DNA of 64,000 nt from assembly GCF_020164455.1 (NCBI RefSeq), contig NZ_JAIQWW010000017.1, positions 97,017 through 161,016 on the forward strand. The letters are read 5' to 3'. Below, piece after piece: positions 55,739-64,000 of the stretch; the stretch's first letter is position 1, and each line of letters begins with the position of its first letter. The stretch is from Phyllobacterium chamaecytisi (GTDB lineage: Bacteria > Pseudomonadota > Alphaproteobacteria > Rhizobiales > Rhizobiaceae). The notes under the pieces are model-generated. The model was given only the letters and a program-made list of their open reading frames with translations, did no database searches and had not been told where the DNA came from. Both the position numbers and the translations under genes were made by a program.

Positions 55739-56833
55739 CTAGCCGGCTGGACGTGTGCAGGGAGCGGTCGCGGCCGCCGCTTCTGGGAAGTAAGGAACGG
55801 TATCCTTCGTGGGTGGCAGGATGGACTGGGTATCCCTGACCTTGATCGCGGTGAAGGGCTTGTCGGCGGCGATCGACCGGAACAGTTTCTTGGCCGGTCC
55901 CTGGAGCCACTCTATCCGGCCGGGGTAGCTGGTCGAGTAGCGCCACGGCGTGATGACGAAGTGGATATTATCGGACGACAGCCTGCGGGTAATGAGTCCG
56001 AGGTCTAACATCACGCCGAGTGTGAGGGCAGGGTCGGTGGTAATGGACTTGGTAGCCGTGTTGAGGAAGCCAAGCAGCCTGACCGGGTTGATCAGAGTCC
56101 AGCTGCTCAGCGTCTTCTTCGCCATGGCGACGACGAAATCCTGCTGGCGCTGGATGCGGCCGATGTCGGACCTGTCGCCAATACTGTGACGGGTACGGAC
56201 GTATCCCAGCGCCTGTTCGCCCTGCAGCGTCTGCCACCCGGCGGGCAGGTCGAGCTGTACGTAGTTGTCGCGGATCGGCTCGGGGATGCAGAGGTCCACC
56301 CCGCCAATCGCATCCACCATCCCTTTGAAGCCTGTGAAATCAACCGTGACGAAGTGGTCGATGTGGATGCCGGTGAGCGCTTCCATGGTCTTCCAGGTAC
56401 AGCCGATACCGCCGAAGCTGAACGAGGAGTTTATCATGCCGAGACGGCGCTGCTGACCCGGCCGCCTTTCCCCGGAGCGGCAGGCTGGAAGCTGGACCAG
56501 CGAGTCGCGCGGGAAGCTGATCACGGCCGCCTCGCTCCGTGTGGGGGACAGGTGCACGAGCATGATGATGTCCGCACGCTCCCCTGCGTACCTGTCGTCT
56601 CGCTGGTCCGACCCGACGACGAGGATGTTCAGCGCATCGGTCGGTGCCTTTGCCGGGCGGACGTCGCCCAAATCCTCGCGGGTGACTTCGATGTGACTGA
56701 TGTTGCGGGTGAGCTTCGCGTACACGGTGGCAGGCAGCAGCGCGATGAGGATGACAACAATGAGTGACCACCGCAGGCGGCGCTGGGGCTTGTCCTCGGC
56801 TGCCGGCTGCTCGTCGATCACCCCACCGCTCAC
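55739..56833 (-). CDS. LytR-CpsA-Psr (LCP) family protein
   Basis: A 364-residue protein: short cytoplasmic N-terminus, one membrane helix (residues ~18-41, WSLIVVILIALLPATV), then an LCP domain at ~67-240. Family blocks are ALNILVVGSDQRDDRYAGERADIIML, VISFPRDSLVQLP, INSSFSFGGIGCTWKTMEALTG, DFTGFKGMVDAIGGVD and LQGEQALGYVRTRHS, then RIQRQQDFV. In Gram-positive bacteria LCP proteins attach lipid-linked polymers to peptidoglycan. The start is a GTG after CTGGAG. One 60-base line of the gene has 40 G/C against 28 in the RgpF gene. It is probably acquired, with actinobacterial-type sequence features. Confidence 0.9.
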   Translation of the reverse strand: MSGGVIDEQPAAEDKPQRRLRWSLIVVILIALLPATVYAKLTRNISHIEVTREDLGDVRPAKAPTDALNILVVGSDQRDDRYAGERADIIMLVHLSPTRSEAAVISFPRDSLVQLPACRSGERRPGQQRRLGMINSSFSFGGIGCTWKTMEALTGIHIDHFVTVDFTGFKGMVDAIGGVDLCIPEPIRDNYVQLDLPAGWQTLQGEQALGYVRTRHSIGDRSDIGRIQRQQDFVVAMAKKTLSSWTLINPVRLLGFLNTATKSITTDPALTLGVMLDLGLITRRLSSDNIHFVITPWRYSTSYPGRIEWLQGPAKKLFRSIAADKPFTAIKVRDTQSILPPTKDTVPYFPEAAAATAPCTRPAG

Positions 56834-57086
56834 GTTATTCTCCAGGAGAGGCCGGGCCAATAGCCGCACTTGGCAAGGGCTTTGACCCAGCACGTTCCCT
56901 GCCAAATAGGATTCTAGTCATACGTATTTAAAACGCAAGGGCAGGGCAGCCGTAGCGGCGGCGTCATAGGAGCTGCTTTCTCAACGCTGGACATCGTTCC
57001 CCTGCAATGTCTTCGCGGTCGCAACTAGACTGAAAAGATGATAATTGGCGAAGTCACCTGAACGATATCCATCGGGGAATGCTGAA

Positions 57087-57425
57087 ATGAGATTAGCTTG
57101 CTACGTCTTGATTGCCACCGCTTTCGTCTTTTTATCTGCGTGTACGACTACTCCTAGTGTCGACAGCAATTTAGCGACCAGCTCCCTCAGAAACTCGGTA
57201 TATGACGAGTGTGGATGGGCCCCGGACTCGTCTAGTCTCGCGAGCTTGATACCTGCCATTTCAACGGGCCGGGACGGATTTCAAAGAATTACAAAAGCAG
57301 TATGCGCTGCGGCGAAGGTTGCACCGGCTCCGATTTCCCCGGGAGATCAGATTACGATAGAGGTCGAGGGGAAATCGGTTCGCGGGAGGTTCCTTGAACC
57401 GGGAGAGAAACTCGCGCAAGATTGA
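57087..57425 (+). CDS. small putative lipoprotein
   Basis: A 112-residue protein with lipoprotein signal MRLACYVLIATAFVFLSACT (lipobox LSAC). The mature part has two further Cys (DECGWAPDSSSL and KAVCAAAK) and a short beta-rich end (DQITIEVEGKSVRGRFLEPG). No family is recognised. The start MRLAC follows GGGGAATG. Single gene. Confidence 0.65.
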   Translation: MRLACYVLIATAFVFLSACTTTPSVDSNLATSSLRNSVYDECGWAPDSSSLASLIPAISTGRDGFQRITKAVCAAAKVAPAPISPGDQITIEVEGKSVRGRFLEPGEKLAQD

Positions 57426-57679
57426 TAGAACAAACGCTGCACCCGGAACTACAGTTTCAAGTTGGATGACCATTGCGGCGAGCAATGAGCATGGTCGTTG
57501 GAATCAGCGCGTTGCTTCGCAGTCATTGCTGTGAATAAGTGAACGCTTGAGCCTGCGATTCCTGTTTCTATGTCTCTGGTTTCGGCGCTTGCCGAGCGCG
57601 TGAATGTGGCCGAGATATAACCTCCATTCAAGCTACGTTCGAGGCGCTTCCAAGATGGCTCTTGGCTGCGGGAGCGAAG

Positions 57680-59284
57680 CTAAGGCGATGCGGGGCGGTC
57701 AGTCTCGATGCGAGTCAACACGCCAAGTCCAAGTTCGTTCAGATCGTCGATCTTGACCTGGGCCGCCTTTTGATCTGACCCAATTTCGAACGTGACCGCA
57801 ACGGGCATGGTCGGCATCTCCGCGGATGGCCGGTAGGTGTAGAGGTCTCGATCAAAATGGCTGAGCGGGAAAACCGCCTTGCCTTTTGGCCCAAGGCGGA
57901 TTTCGAGCGTGCCATCTTTTTCGGCTACTACTGCCTTGCCAATATAAGGATTGAAGTAGGTGCCGGCATAGGCAGACAGCGGCAGCGCTGGCAGCGGGGA
58001 GGCGGGCGGTGTCCCGTAACGCTTGATCGCGGCCTCGATCGCCGGCCCAAAGAGCTGCCCGTAGATGTTGTTCCATTCGATAACCCAGTCCTGCGTCGTC
58101 TTTCCGGTCATCACGAGCTCGAAGAACGTGTCGGCAAGCCCCTCGGGAACACCCGTCGGGAAGGCGTTGCTAAGGACGACGATGCCGAGTTCCTCGGCGG
58201 GGAGCAAACTGACCAGCGTCCGTGCGCCGGTGCTGAACGCGCCGGCATGGCCCCAAACTTCGCCGTACCGGCCATACTCCACATTCCAGCCAAGTCCGTA
58301 GAACGACCATCCGCCGGTCACCGGGTTTTTGCCGCGCGCCATCAGCGGCAGATGGGTTTGGCTGATCGCTTCTGCGTCGATGAGCGGCTTGCCGTCATAA
58401 TTGCCGTTGCCGAGCTCAAGCCGGAGCCATTGAGCGAGGTCCCGCGCATTGGAGCTGACGCCGCCTGCGGGTGACTGCGCGTCGGGATCGCGCTTGGCAA
58501 GCGCACTCCATTTGCCGTCGAGCTGGGCGTGGAGGGTAGCGCGGTTTGTTCGCGTCAGGAAATCGGCGTAGCGCGAGCTGGTTGATGACATTCCAAGCGG
58601 TTTGTACAGCTTCGCCTCTGCCGCATCCTCCCAGCTCATGCCTGCCGCCTTGGCCACAGCGACCGCGCCCGCGGTAAGGCCGAAATTGCTGTAGGAGTAG
58701 CCGGATCGAAAGCTGCTCTCCGGCTTGACCTGGCGGAGCCGTTGAAGAATCGCTTCGCGGTCATAGCCGATCTCTTCGAGTTCGTTTCCGGCCCCTCCGG
58801 GGAGGCCGCTGCGGTGAGAGAAGAGATCGCGCACGGTCACTTGTGTGGTCGGATAGGCGTCGTAAAGCTGGAACGATGGATCGATGTCGGCAATCCGCGA
58901 ATCCCAACTCGCCACCCCTTCGCTCACAATCGCCGCCACGACAGTCGAGGCCATCGGCTTGGAGAACGAGGCAAGTTGAAACACCGTATCGGCGTCGACC
59001 AGATCACTCTTGCCTTCTTCCCTGACGCCGAAGCCTTTCAAGTAGACCACCTCATCCTGATAGACGACGGCAATAGAAATACCCGGAACCCCGCCATTGG
59101 CGATGACTTGTTGCGCCGCCTCTTCCAACTTTGGCAAAGCTGCCAAGATCTTGTCTTTTGTCGCGTGCTCGAAAGACTGGGCCTGGCTGGCAATTGGTTC
59201 AATGCCCACCAACACTACCCCAACGAGAAGTTGCAGGCACAAAACGCGGATATGCCTGGCATATCGCTTTGCAGCTTCGGTCAT
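57680..59284 (-). CDS. beta-lactamase-fold serine hydrolase
   Basis: A 534-residue class C beta-lactamase/DD-peptidase-like protein with a signal peptide. FQLASFSKPMAST gives the SxxK nucleophile, YSYSNFGLTAG the YxN motif and WGHAGAFST an HxG third motif. A C-terminal DUF3471-like domain (ALPLSAYAGTYFNPYIGKAVV) follows. Many relatives are esterases or peptidases, so no antibiotic role should be assumed. GAGGGG lies 7 bases before the chosen ATG; the ATG two codons upstream is too near. Confidence 0.88.
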   Translation of the reverse strand: MTEAAKRYARHIRVLCLQLLVGVVLVGIEPIASQAQSFEHATKDKILAALPKLEEAAQQVIANGGVPGISIAVVYQDEVVYLKGFGVREEGKSDLVDADTVFQLASFSKPMASTVVAAIVSEGVASWDSRIADIDPSFQLYDAYPTTQVTVRDLFSHRSGLPGGAGNELEEIGYDREAILQRLRQVKPESSFRSGYSYSNFGLTAGAVAVAKAAGMSWEDAAEAKLYKPLGMSSTSSRYADFLTRTNRATLHAQLDGKWSALAKRDPDAQSPAGGVSSNARDLAQWLRLELGNGNYDGKPLIDAEAISQTHLPLMARGKNPVTGGWSFYGLGWNVEYGRYGEVWGHAGAFSTGARTLVSLLPAEELGIVVLSNAFPTGVPEGLADTFFELVMTGKTTQDWVIEWNNIYGQLFGPAIEAAIKRYGTPPASPLPALPLSAYAGTYFNPYIGKAVVAEKDGTLEIRLGPKGKAVFPLSHFDRDLYTYRPSAEMPTMPVAVTFEIGSDQKAAQVKIDDLNELGLGVLTRIETDRPASP

Positions 59285-59561
59285 CTCCATTCCCCTCGCA
59301 TGGTGATGGCCTAACGATACACGAACTGTGTGATGCTTGCTCGACTTTCCTTCGCGATGAACCTGGAGGTTTTACTGTTATTGAGTCGTGTCCGGAGCAA
59401 AAGTCGGGATGAGATCCGGGGAGCGAGCAAAGGTCGTTGGTAACGCGGCCAGGTTCAATGACTCCGGGCCAGAGCATGCAGGAAATGCGCCAGCGCACCA
59501 TTTGTTTTTGAGACGGGCCGTCTTCTTGAGCGTATAGTATAAAGAATGTCAGGGGATTTGA

Positions 59562-61724
59562 ATGCACATAGCTGCAATCCGAGACTTGACCGCCAAGGTA
59601 AGCGTCCTGCTGGCGTTGAGCCTCGCTTTATTGTGGGTGTCGCCTTCGCCAGCGCAGACCGCGGCAGCACCGCCCCCTCCCGCAAAGGTTGAGGAACTCA
59701 TCAAGCTCCTGGATGATCCGGAAATCAAAGCGTGGATCACCACAAAAGGTGCGCCGCCGCCCGCTGCTGAGGTACCTGTTGTACCCAGAGCGAGCGACTT
59801 CATGGTCTGGTCGAGCGCCGTTCGTGCGCACTTGCGCGGCATCGTACAAGCCATTCCGGCAGCACCCGCTGAGTTTTCGGGGGCACGCTCCACGATCATG
59901 ATCGAAATCAATGATCGGCGTCCGGCATCGATCCTGTTCCTCTTCGTTGCGTTTGCCGCGCTTGGCTTCGGTGCCGAATTTGTCGTCCGACGTATTTTCG
60001 TCCGCGCGGGCAGACGAATGGCTGCGCCCGCCACGATGGAGGGGGCGCCCAAACGTCACCATATGATCGGCCGCTCGATTTTCGCGGCCATCGCTCCTTT
60101 ACTGGTCTTTGCTTTGGCCAGCATCGGTGCTTTCCACGCCTTCACTTGGCCGCCGCTTCTGGCCATGCTTGTCCTTCCCATGCTGGTGGCCCTTATCGCT
60201 TGGCGCGTGATCATGCAGATTACAGCCATACTGCTCGGAATAGTCCGGGGGCAAGTAAGCGGCGAGAGCCCAGTCGTGGTGCGCCTCATCCCCATGGACG
60301 ATGCGGCGGCGGCGTTCTGGTATCGGCGTGTCGCCTACTTTGCGGGAATATTCTTCACAGGTTGGACCGCAGCGGCCTTAATGACGGCGCTCAATTTTAC
60401 CCCCAACGTCAAGAGCCTGATCCTCTATATACTCGGCCTTGGCCTTCTGGCAGTCGCACTCGAAACCGTCTGGAACCGCCCCCAAGCGAACGTTGCCTCC
60501 CGAGCGTATCGGGTCAAGGAGTGGCTGCTCACATTCTATATGTGCCTGCTCTGGTTGTTGTGGGTCGCTGGCATGAGCCTTGCTCTGTGGGTCGGCATAT
60601 ACGCCCTCGTCCTCCCGCCGATATTGAGAACGACCAGTACTATCGTTAAATCGTTTTTCGGCAGCCCCGGAGATACCCTAAAGACTGGAAATCCCGTGTT
60701 TGAAGTGCTCATAGAGCGGGGCGCGCGGGTCGTCATCATCATCCTTGCAGTCGCTTGGCTCGCCGCCGTTGTTCGACTTCGGGCAATGGGTTTGATGAAC
60801 GATGAGGCCGCAAGCCGTATGACCCGAGGCGTCTTGAGCGGCATTGTTATCCTTCTGGCAGCCGATCTCATCTGGCATATGGCCAAGGGCCTCATCAATC
60901 AGCGCATTGAACGCGCCCGCATCGCAGGTGGCGATGAAGCTGCGCTGGCCCGCAGCGGACGGCTGATGACGTTGCTACCGATCCTGCGCAATTTCCTCGC
61001 TGTGCTCATCGCCGTCCTCGCGGTCCTGATGGTTCTGTCCGGCCTTGGTGTGGCGATCGGCCCATTGATTGCGGGTGCGGGCATTTTCGGCGTCGCGATC
61101 GGCTTCGGCTCGCAGTCGCTGGTCAGGGACATCATCAGCGGCATCTTCTACATGACCGATGATGCATTTCGCGTCGGAGAATACATCAAGAGCGGCACCT
61201 ACATGGGCACCGTTGAATCCTTCGGCATCCGCTCGGTTAAACTGCGCCACCACCGCGGTCCGATTTTCACCGTTCCGTTCGGTACGCTGGGTGCGGTGCA
61301 GAACATGAGCCGGGATTGGGTCATCGACAAGTTCCTCATCTCGGTCAACTTCGACGCCGACCTCGCCAAGGTCAAAAAATTGGTGAAGGGTGTTGGTGCG
61401 GCGCTGCTCGAGGATGAGGAACTTGGCCCGCAGATCATCGAGACAGTCAAGATGAAGGGCGTGGAGGCCTTTAGCGACTATGGCATCAACCTGAGCTTCG
61501 CCGTGATGACAAAGCCCGGCCACCAGTCTTCCGTCCGGCGTCGCGCCTACGCAATGATCCGCGAAGCCTTTGCGTTGAACGGCATCGGCTTTGCCTCACC
61601 AACGGTGCAGGTCGCAGGCGGCGAGGATCATTCGGGAAATGCCATGGCCGCCGCTTCCGGCGAAACCATTGCACGCAAGAAGGCTGCTGATGCCAAATTG
61701 AAATTGGTGGAGGGCGAAAGCTGA
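59562..61724 (+). CDS. large MscS-family mechanosensitive channel
   Basis: A 720-residue protein with signal sequence (ending SPAQ), a periplasmic domain up to about 125, some eight to ten membrane helices, and the MscS core near residue 500-600: IAGAGIFGVAIGFGSQSLVRDIISGIFYMTDDAFRVGEYIK. The cytoplasmic beta domain and tail follow. The large N-terminal extension is that of MscK/YjeP-like members. It would open under membrane tension on osmotic downshock. GGGGA precedes the ATG. Confidence 0.9.
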   Translation: MHIAAIRDLTAKVSVLLALSLALLWVSPSPAQTAAAPPPPAKVEELIKLLDDPEIKAWITTKGAPPPAAEVPVVPRASDFMVWSSAVRAHLRGIVQAIPAAPAEFSGARSTIMIEINDRRPASILFLFVAFAALGFGAEFVVRRIFVRAGRRMAAPATMEGAPKRHHMIGRSIFAAIAPLLVFALASIGAFHAFTWPPLLAMLVLPMLVALIAWRVIMQITAILLGIVRGQVSGESPVVVRLIPMDDAAAAFWYRRVAYFAGIFFTGWTAAALMTALNFTPNVKSLILYILGLGLLAVALETVWNRPQANVASRAYRVKEWLLTFYMCLLWLLWVAGMSLALWVGIYALVLPPILRTTSTIVKSFFGSPGDTLKTGNPVFEVLIERGARVVIIILAVAWLAAVVRLRAMGLMNDEAASRMTRGVLSGIVILLAADLIWHMAKGLINQRIERARIAGGDEAALARSGRLMTLLPILRNFLAVLIAVLAVLMVLSGLGVAIGPLIAGAGIFGVAIGFGSQSLVRDIISGIFYMTDDAFRVGEYIKSGTYMGTVESFGIRSVKLRHHRGPIFTVPFGTLGAVQNMSRDWVIDKFLISVNFDADLAKVKKLVKGVGAALLEDEELGPQIIETVKMKGVEAFSDYGINLSFAVMTKPGHQSSVRRRAYAMIREAFALNGIGFASPTVQVAGGEDHSGNAMAAASGETIARKKAADAKLKLVEGES

Positions 61725-61757
61725 AGGCTATCAACAGGGATTTGGGAGGATCGAAAA

Positions 61758-62081
61758 ATGAGCGTGTTCGTGGCCGAGATTTTGGGACGGGGAATTGTCG
61801 CCTTCGACGCGGCGAATGAAGATGATGCGAGGATGCGTCTGTCGGATGAGGCGTTACGGCGGGACCTGCATGTGTTTCAAAACCAGGGCCGTTGCCTCTG
61901 GGACGGTGTCGCGGAAATCAATTTACGTGGAGCGCTCCCGAAGGAAGCCGAAACCTGGCAAGCCAGCCGCGCGACGGGTAGCCAATTGGGCGAGGACTGG
62001 CGAATCTTCCTGCTCCCAGTTGTCGATCCGTCGAGATTCGACGATGACGACGACGATGATGACCGAGACAATGGCGATTAG
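61758..62081 (+). CDS. small protein with poly-Asp tail
   Basis: A 107-residue soluble protein ending in eight consecutive Asp (FDDDDDDDDRDNGD). The front part (EILGRGIVAFDAANEDDARMRL, then WQASRATGSQ) shows no known domain. It lies 33 bp after the MscS stop with GGGAGG before the ATG, so it is likely co-transcribed with it. Function unknown. Confidence 0.6.
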   Translation: MSVFVAEILGRGIVAFDAANEDDARMRLSDEALRRDLHVFQNQGRCLWDGVAEINLRGALPKEAETWQASRATGSQLGEDWRIFLLPVVDPSRFDDDDDDDDRDNGD

Positions 62082-62355
62082 ACCCCAGGCGTTCCTACGC
62101 GATTGTCGGTCCTCTCTTGTTGATGGAAGTCTTCTTCATTGGTGTCCGCCATCCATGCTTGCAATAGCGTATAAGCGGTCGCCAGGGGAGTGATCGGCGG
62201 CCTGGTGGCATTCGGCATGTTGGGGATTTTTGTCGGCCCGACGCTTAATTGAAATTTGTAGTGAGACGCGCTGTAGAGCGCAGCATTTGCTTTACCTCCG
62301 AGGGAACGCACGATCCGAGGGATCTGCAATAACAACACAAGGAAGGCATACTTCT

Positions 62356-63168
62356 ATGATCACAACCGCTCATAATTCCATGCATTTCACCGCGACCGCG
62401 CTTTCATCGGCGGTCCTGGCGCTGATCATTGCGTCCGGAACACCGACGGGCGCATCGGCAGGAGAAGCCGAAGCCAAAACTATCCTCAAGGGGATGTCCG
62501 ACTATCTTGCGGCGCAAAAGGCCATCTCCTTCAAATATGACACCAATCTCGAGGTCGTCACCAAGGAGCACCAGAAACTTCTGCTGGCAAGCTCGGGCAC
62601 GATGGAAGTGGGCAGGCCAGACAAGATTCGAGCAACCCGCTCCGGCGGGTTTGCCAATGTCGAGATGACATTTGACGGCAAGACCCTGACGCTGCTCGGC
62701 AAGGATGACAATCTCTATGCCCAATTCGAAGTGCCGGGGACGATCGACCATTTGATCGACGAGCTGCGGTACACTTATAATAGGCCTGTGCCAGGTGCTG
62801 ATCTCCTCCTGCCGGATGTCTACGCCGAGCTGATGCAGGATGTCATCGACGTGAAGGATCTCGGAAGTGGTGTGATCGGCGGCACCGAGTGCGATCATCT
62901 GGCATTCCGGGCGAAGGATGTCGACTGGCAGATATGGGTTGCCCAAGGCGCGGAGCCCTATCCGTGCAGGTACGTCATCACCGATCCCAAGGGCGATCGG
63001 GGCCCGCAATACAGCGTTCAAATCAGTGACTGGAAGACCGGGACTGATGTCGTTGCGGACAATTTCTCTTTCAAGGCCCCGACCAATGCCAAGAAGGTCG
63101 ACGATCCGAAAAAACTCGTAAACATCGATGAAATTCCGGACCATTTTGCTGTGGGAGGCACCAAATGA
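62356..63168 (+). CDS. DUF2092 periplasmic protein
   Basis: A 270-residue protein with signal peptide (ending near SAGEA) and a DUF2092 domain: GMSDYLAAQKAISFKYDTNLEV, then KIRATRSGGFANVEMTFDGKTL and CDHLAFRAKDVDWQIWVAQG. The family resembles LolA/LppX-like lipid-binding folds and may bind lipophilic molecules; no function is proven. AAGGAAGG precedes the ATG. The next small gene overlaps it by 4 bp. Confidence 0.87.
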   Translation: MITTAHNSMHFTATALSSAVLALIIASGTPTGASAGEAEAKTILKGMSDYLAAQKAISFKYDTNLEVVTKEHQKLLLASSGTMEVGRPDKIRATRSGGFANVEMTFDGKTLTLLGKDDNLYAQFEVPGTIDHLIDELRYTYNRPVPGADLLLPDVYAELMQDVIDVKDLGSGVIGGTECDHLAFRAKDVDWQIWVAQGAEPYPCRYVITDPKGDRGPQYSVQISDWKTGTDVVADNFSFKAPTNAKKVDDPKKLVNIDEIPDHFAVGGTK

Positions 63169-63386
63169 CCCTTTCAAGGAAACTCAAGATTGCACTGCTG
63201 ACAGGGATCGTCTCGTCATTCCTGCTGGAAGGGGGAACGGAACTGCCCATTCCTGGCATCAGTTTTGTCACACTAGCAGAAGCAAGGGTCGGGCGTCCGC
63301 TCACCCCCGTGAGTGTTGCTGGTGCTGCACGGCGGACTACAAGGCGCACAGTTCGGCGCTGTGTGGCCGGAGTGTATGTCTGTTAG
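63165..63386 (+). CDS. small secreted protein coupled to the DUF2092 gene
   Basis: A 73-residue protein with a signal-like start (MTLSRKLKIALLTGIVSSFL) and an Arg-rich tail (RRTTRRTVRRCVAGVYVC). Its ATG overlaps the DUF2092 stop (ATGA). Proteins of this type are often found next to DUF2092 genes in rhizobia and may be a partner. Function unknown. Confidence 0.65.
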   Translation: MTLSRKLKIALLTGIVSSFLLEGGTELPIPGISFVTLAEARVGRPLTPVSVAGAARRTTRRTVRRCVAGVYVC

Positions 63387-63524
63387 CATATGGGGCTAAA
63401 TACCGTGTAGAGACAGTACAGCAGAGCCGTCTCAGTTGCATCTCGTCGGTCCGGCACCATTGCCTTGTCGTGCGTCGGGGACGACAAGGCCCAGCCACCG
63501 TAGGTGCATAATCCATGACGGCTT

Positions 63525-63965
63525 TTAGATTCTAAGTACATTCGCGCCAATATTGGCGTCCAATTTGCGCTCAAGTTTTCGCGAGTGCGCGGTAATGGTG
63601 ATCTCAAGTGATCCAGTTCCGACCTCTAAAGCCAGAAGATGGCCGCCAACGGACGCGAACCTATGATCGCAAGCGACCCCGTGCGCATGAACTGAAGGTT
63701 TGCCATCTTTCCAAGCCAGCGTTCCGGTAATGCTTGCCATCTCGACGTTCTCGAACGATCCTGGATCGTATTGTTTCTTGACGAAATCGAAGAAGCCAAA
63801 AGTGACAGTCTTTGCGAAACCGAAGGCCGAGAAGCTCGCCGAGGGGATCTGTTCGCTATCCATCAACGCCTCAAGTTGGACAAACATGTTGTCCCCTTGA
63901 AGCAATACCATGAGATAGCCTGTCGGAGTCTTTGTGTACCTGACCGTCCCGGTGTCGCTGGCCAC
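63525..63965 (-). CDS. DUF296 (PPC/PCC domain) protein
   Basis: A 146-residue protein with a GTG start after GGAGGC. GYLMVLLQGDNMFVQLEALMDSEQIPSASFSAFGFAKTVTFGFFD and ITGTLAWKDGKPSVHAHGVACDHRFASVGGHLL match the DUF296 fold, a beta-sandwich also found in plant AT-hook proteins, trimeric in structures of bacterial members. Function unknown. The gene is the last in the window. Confidence 0.87.
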   Translation of the reverse strand: MASDTGTVRYTKTPTGYLMVLLQGDNMFVQLEALMDSEQIPSASFSAFGFAKTVTFGFFDFVKKQYDPGSFENVEMASITGTLAWKDGKPSVHAHGVACDHRFASVGGHLLALEVGTGSLEITITAHSRKLERKLDANIGANVLRI

Positions 63966-64000
63966 GATAGCCTCCTATGCGATTGTTGGGGTAATCCCGC

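Overview
The window reads as chromosome-like DNA of an alphaproteobacterium of the Rhizobiales (Hyphomicrobiales), most like the Brucellaceae/Phyllobacteriaceae. The grounds are a RirA-type Rrf2 iron regulator, a bacterioferritin/Bfd pair with candidate Irr (ICE) and RirA (IRO) sites, rhizobial-type small membrane proteins, and ABC operons and a LysR gene typical of soil and plant-associated rhizobia. Species and replicon cannot be fixed from sequence reading alone. No rRNA, tRNA, CRISPR array or intact insertion sequence was recognised.

Layout. 1-200: 3' end of a BMP-type solute-binding protein gene and its terminator. 200-2210: iron storage and control (bfr, bfd, rirA). 2240-7000: mostly small membrane, stress-like and hypothetical proteins, including two 81-residue paralogues, a host-attachment-family protein and a flavin reductase. 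7257-12500: a large autotransporter, then small secreted or soluble proteins and an alpha/beta hydrolase. 12658-17550: an acyl-CoA synthetase, an ECF sigma/anti-sigma pair with a TPR protein, and an OsmC protein. 17555-26315: a sulfonate/nitrate-type ABC operon fused to redox genes (redoxin, AprA-like flavoprotein, AprB-like ferredoxin), with a DHA2 drug-efflux paralogue on each side. 26328-35330: a polyamine-type ABC operon with an FAD-linked dehydrogenase, a LysR regulator, and a divergent pair encoding an M20-type amidohydrolase and an arginine-deiminase-fold hydrolase. 35345-36915: three hypothetical or repeat proteins.

37181-55625 is a surface-polysaccharide (probable O-antigen) locus. 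manC, gmd and rmd would make GDP-D-rhamnose. Wzm/Wzt with a Wzt C-terminal extension would export a finished chain. Glycosyltransferases (including an RgpF-type protein) and four FkbM methyltransferases would build and methylate it. The locus carries a 993-bp direct duplication of gmd, with a truncated manC tail beside the second copy, which points to recombination. Next to it (55739-56833) lies a GC-rich gene for a LytR-CpsA-Psr protein, a family usual in Gram-positive bacteria and unexpected here.

57087-64000 holds a lipoprotein, a beta-lactamase-fold serine hydrolase, a large MscS-type channel, an acidic small protein, a DUF2092 periplasmic protein with a coupled small gene, and a DUF296/PPC protein. 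The best candidates for undescribed biology are the sulfonate-ABC/AprAB-like/redoxin operon, the O-antigen methylation and length-control module, the recombination-prone gmd repeat, and the LCP gene.
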